Part shown: positions 6,463-7,709 of the stretch, one piece after another | Layout of the letters: every line of letters begins with the position of its first letter | Position numbering within the stretch: position 1 is the stretch's first letter | NCBI GenBank assembly: GCA_030622375.1 | Contig: JAUXGC010000056.1 | Location: forward strand, 1-7,709 | Length of the DNA: 7,709 bases | Origin: Sulfurovum sp. | GTDB taxonomy: Bacteria; Campylobacterota; Campylobacteria; Campylobacterales; Sulfurovaceae | Direction of reading: 5' to 3' | The notes under the pieces: generated by a model | What the model saw: the letters and a program-made list of their open reading frames with translations, nothing else | Told to the model about the DNA's origin: nothing | Databases searched by the model: none | Position numbers and translations under genes: made by a program

Positions 6463-6519
6463 TATAGAATCCCATGATTAACCTAGGTACTCACAATAGG
6501 TTAATCAGAGGGCTCTATA
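6463..6519 (+). promoter_or_regulatory. long imperfect stem-loop in the pyrD leader (attenuator or terminator)
   Basis: A perfect 11-bp inverted repeat, TGATTAACCTA (6475-6485) and TAGGTTAATCA (6497-6507), encloses an 11-base loop. The stem continues outward across small internal loops with CCC (6471-6473) to GGG (6510-6512) and TATAGA (6463-6468) to TCTATA (6514-6519), about 20 base pairs in all. TTTT (6520-6523) follows directly, so it could act as a weak intrinsic terminator for the beta-barrel gene. Its base is 19 bases from the chosen pyrD start, so it could equally tune pyrD expression. It matches no riboswitch or known pyrimidine attenuator that I recognise. Confidence 0.55.
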
Positions 6520-6528
6520 TTTTATTAT

Positions 6529-6532
6529 GGAG
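6529..6532 (+). promoter_or_regulatory. Shine-Dalgarno GGAG deciding the pyrD start
   Basis: GGAG at 6529-6532 (within TGGAGA) lies six bases before GTG 6539, ideal spacing. It overlaps the competing ATG at 6527, whose own upstream region has only a distant GAGGG (6508-6512, 14 bases away) sitting in the stem-loop. This favours GTG as initiator. Confidence 0.6.
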
Positions 6533-6538
6533 ATTATA

Positions 6539-7603
6539 GTGTCACTTTTTTCTTATGAAAACCTCAAAAAAATACTTTTTAAATTGGACCCTGAGAGAGC
6601 ACACAGCATAGCTGGCTTTGGGCTTAGATGCTTATCGCATTTCCCTAAACTTTTACTTTTCATTAAAAACCAAAACTTCATCACGCACCCTATGCTAAAA
6701 CAGGAGATTTTTGGACGCACCTTTCAAAATCCAGTAGGTCTAGGTGCAGGATTTGATAAAGATGGTCAATACATTACAGCTATGCCAACTATGGGTTTTG
6801 GTTTTACGGAAATAGGCACAGTCACCCCTCTTCCTCAAAGTGGCAATGCAAAACCAAGACTATTTAGGCTCATAGAAGACCAATCTATACAAAATGCTAT
6901 GGGCTTCAACAACAGAGGCAGTCACTATATGTTACAGCGTCTTAAAAAACTCTACTTTTTTGACTACCCTTTAGGCATAAATATAGGCAAAAACAAAGCA
7001 ACACTAGAAAATGAAGCTCTTAAAGATTATGAGACACTTTTTAAAGCCTTTAAAGCATATGGGGACTACATTGTGATTAATATCTCTTCACCTAACACAC
7101 CAGGATTAAGAGATTTGCAAAATGAAGATTTTATTAAAGCTATTTTTACAATGGCAAAAGAGATTACCTCTCAACCTGTTTTACTAAAAATAGCACCAGA
7201 TATGGAAGCGGAGGATGCCATAACACTATGCAAAACAGCCATAGATGCTGGAGCTGTTGGTATCATAGCAACCAACACTACCATAGACTACTCATTAACA
7301 AAACATGCAAAAGATTTTGGTGGCATCTCTGGTGCTCTGCTTACAGAAAAGTCATACCAACTCTTTAGAGCTATAGGTAAAGAGCTTTATGGACAAACCC
7401 TTCTCATTTCAGTAGGAGGCATAGACTCTGCAGAAGAAGCATACAGGCGCATTAAAGCTGGCGCCTCTTTGGTACAAGTTTATAGTATGCTAATCTATAA
7501 AGGTCCAAAACTCATAAAAGAGATTAATGAGGGAATCATCAAGCTCTTACAAAAAGATGGATATAAACATATAAGTGAAGCTATTGGAGCAAATTGGAAA
7601 TGA
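6539..7603 (+). CDS. pyrD: dihydroorotate dehydrogenase (quinone), class 2
   Basis: PyrD oxidises dihydroorotate to orotate with FMN, the fourth step of UMP synthesis, and passes electrons to the membrane quinone pool. The N-terminal extension before the barrel (KILFKLDPERAHSIAG, from residue 11) marks the membrane-associated class 2 type. The FMN barrel shows VGLGAGFDKDG, GTVTPLPQSGNAKPRLFRL and NAMGFNNRG. The active-site segment NISSPNTPGLR starts at N181, so S184 corresponds to the catalytic base S175 of E. coli. LLKIAPD has K217, followed by ATNTT and the phosphate-binding SVGGI region. With the GTG start the protein is 354 residues; ATG 6527 would add four (358). GTG is preferred for its Shine-Dalgarno spacing and because E. 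coli PyrD begins close to this point. The stop overlaps the next start by four bases (ATGA). Confidence 0.95.
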   Translation: MSLFSYENLKKILFKLDPERAHSIAGFGLRCLSHFPKLLLFIKNQNFITHPMLKQEIFGRTFQNPVGLGAGFDKDGQYITAMPTMGFGFTEIGTVTPLPQSGNAKPRLFRLIEDQSIQNAMGFNNRGSHYMLQRLKKLYFFDYPLGINIGKNKATLENEALKDYETLFKAFKAYGDYIVINISSPNTPGLRDLQNEDFIKAIFTMAKEITSQPVLLKIAPDMEAEDAITLCKTAIDAGAVGIIATNTTIDYSLTKHAKDFGGISGALLTEKSYQLFRAIGKELYGQTLLISVGGIDSAEEAYRRIKAGASLVQVYSMLIYKGPKLIKEINEGIIKLLQKDGYKHISEAIGANWK

Positions 7604-7709
7604 GACTCAAAAACTTTAAACTACTAACAACTATAATTGGATTTATAATTACTTCAGGAGTACTAATGGCTAATTCTTTGCCACAACATTTTACAAAAAC
7701 ATTAGACAA
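7600..7709 (+). CDS. exported M16-type zinc peptidase, N-terminal fragment
   Basis: Only the first 36 codons are present; the gene runs off the right edge. ATG 7600 overlaps the pyrD stop (ATGA), implying translational coupling. The fragment begins MRLKNFKLLTT with a hydrophobic core (IIGFIITSGVLM) and probable cleavage after MANS or nearby, a Sec signal peptide. It continues LPQHFTKTLD, which resembles the start of the mature domain of M16 (insulinase/PqqL-like) peptidases, usually ending in N-G-L. The zinc motif HxxEH would lie beyond the window. The assignment leans on memory that C. jejuni has a zinc protease gene directly after pyrD. Confidence 0.7.
   Translation, partial: MRLKNFKLLTTIIGFIITSGVLMANSLPQHFTKTLD

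Overview
The window looks like ordinary chromosome from a Campylobacterota (epsilonproteobacterial) bacterium, most likely a free-living relative of Sulfurimonas or Sulfurovum. The evidence is AT-rich DNA, short 185-residue RuvA, and a gene order (ruvA leftward; murJ, cysS, msbA, pyrD, M16 peptidase rightward) that I remember from the Campylobacter jejuni chromosome. The genus is inference. No complete undescribed system was found. The interesting material lies in the gaps between genes and in two accessory genes set into a conserved core block.

Layout. The left arm (16-1117) is read leftward: an exported single-domain rhodanese, then ruvA. Each has its own plausible promoter, and the ruvA promoter carries a perfect 9-base DnaA box. 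A 144-base divergent promoter region (1118-1261) separates this arm from the right arm. The right arm (1262-7709) is read rightward: murJ (lipid II flippase), cysS (cysteinyl-tRNA synthetase), msbA (lipid A-type ABC flippase), a small outer-membrane beta-barrel protein of unknown function, pyrD (quinone-linked dihydroorotate dehydrogenase), and the first 36 codons of an exported M16-type peptidase, cut by the window edge.

Gene coupling. cysS and msbA overlap by one base (TAATG) and pyrD and the peptidase by four (ATGA), so each pair is probably translationally coupled. The murJ-cysS gap holds a pair of inverted hairpins with the layout of a REP/BIME element: GTAG followed by a GTGGGC/GCCCAC stem, then a degenerate inverted partner. 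The gap before pyrD holds a palindromic -10 candidate and a long imperfect stem-loop. Three ORFs have tempting upstream start codons; the spacing of Shine-Dalgarno sequences and family alignment favour ATG 1262 for murJ, ATG 2784 for cysS and GTG 6539 for pyrD.

Function. murJ, msbA and the beta-barrel gene serve the cell envelope (peptidoglycan precursor flipping, lipopolysaccharide core-lipid flipping, outer membrane), while ruvA, cysS and pyrD are housekeeping. The genes appear grouped by conserved chromosomal order, not by one pathway. No stretch over 300 bases lacks a gene, and no tRNA, rRNA, CRISPR array or insertion sequence was seen.
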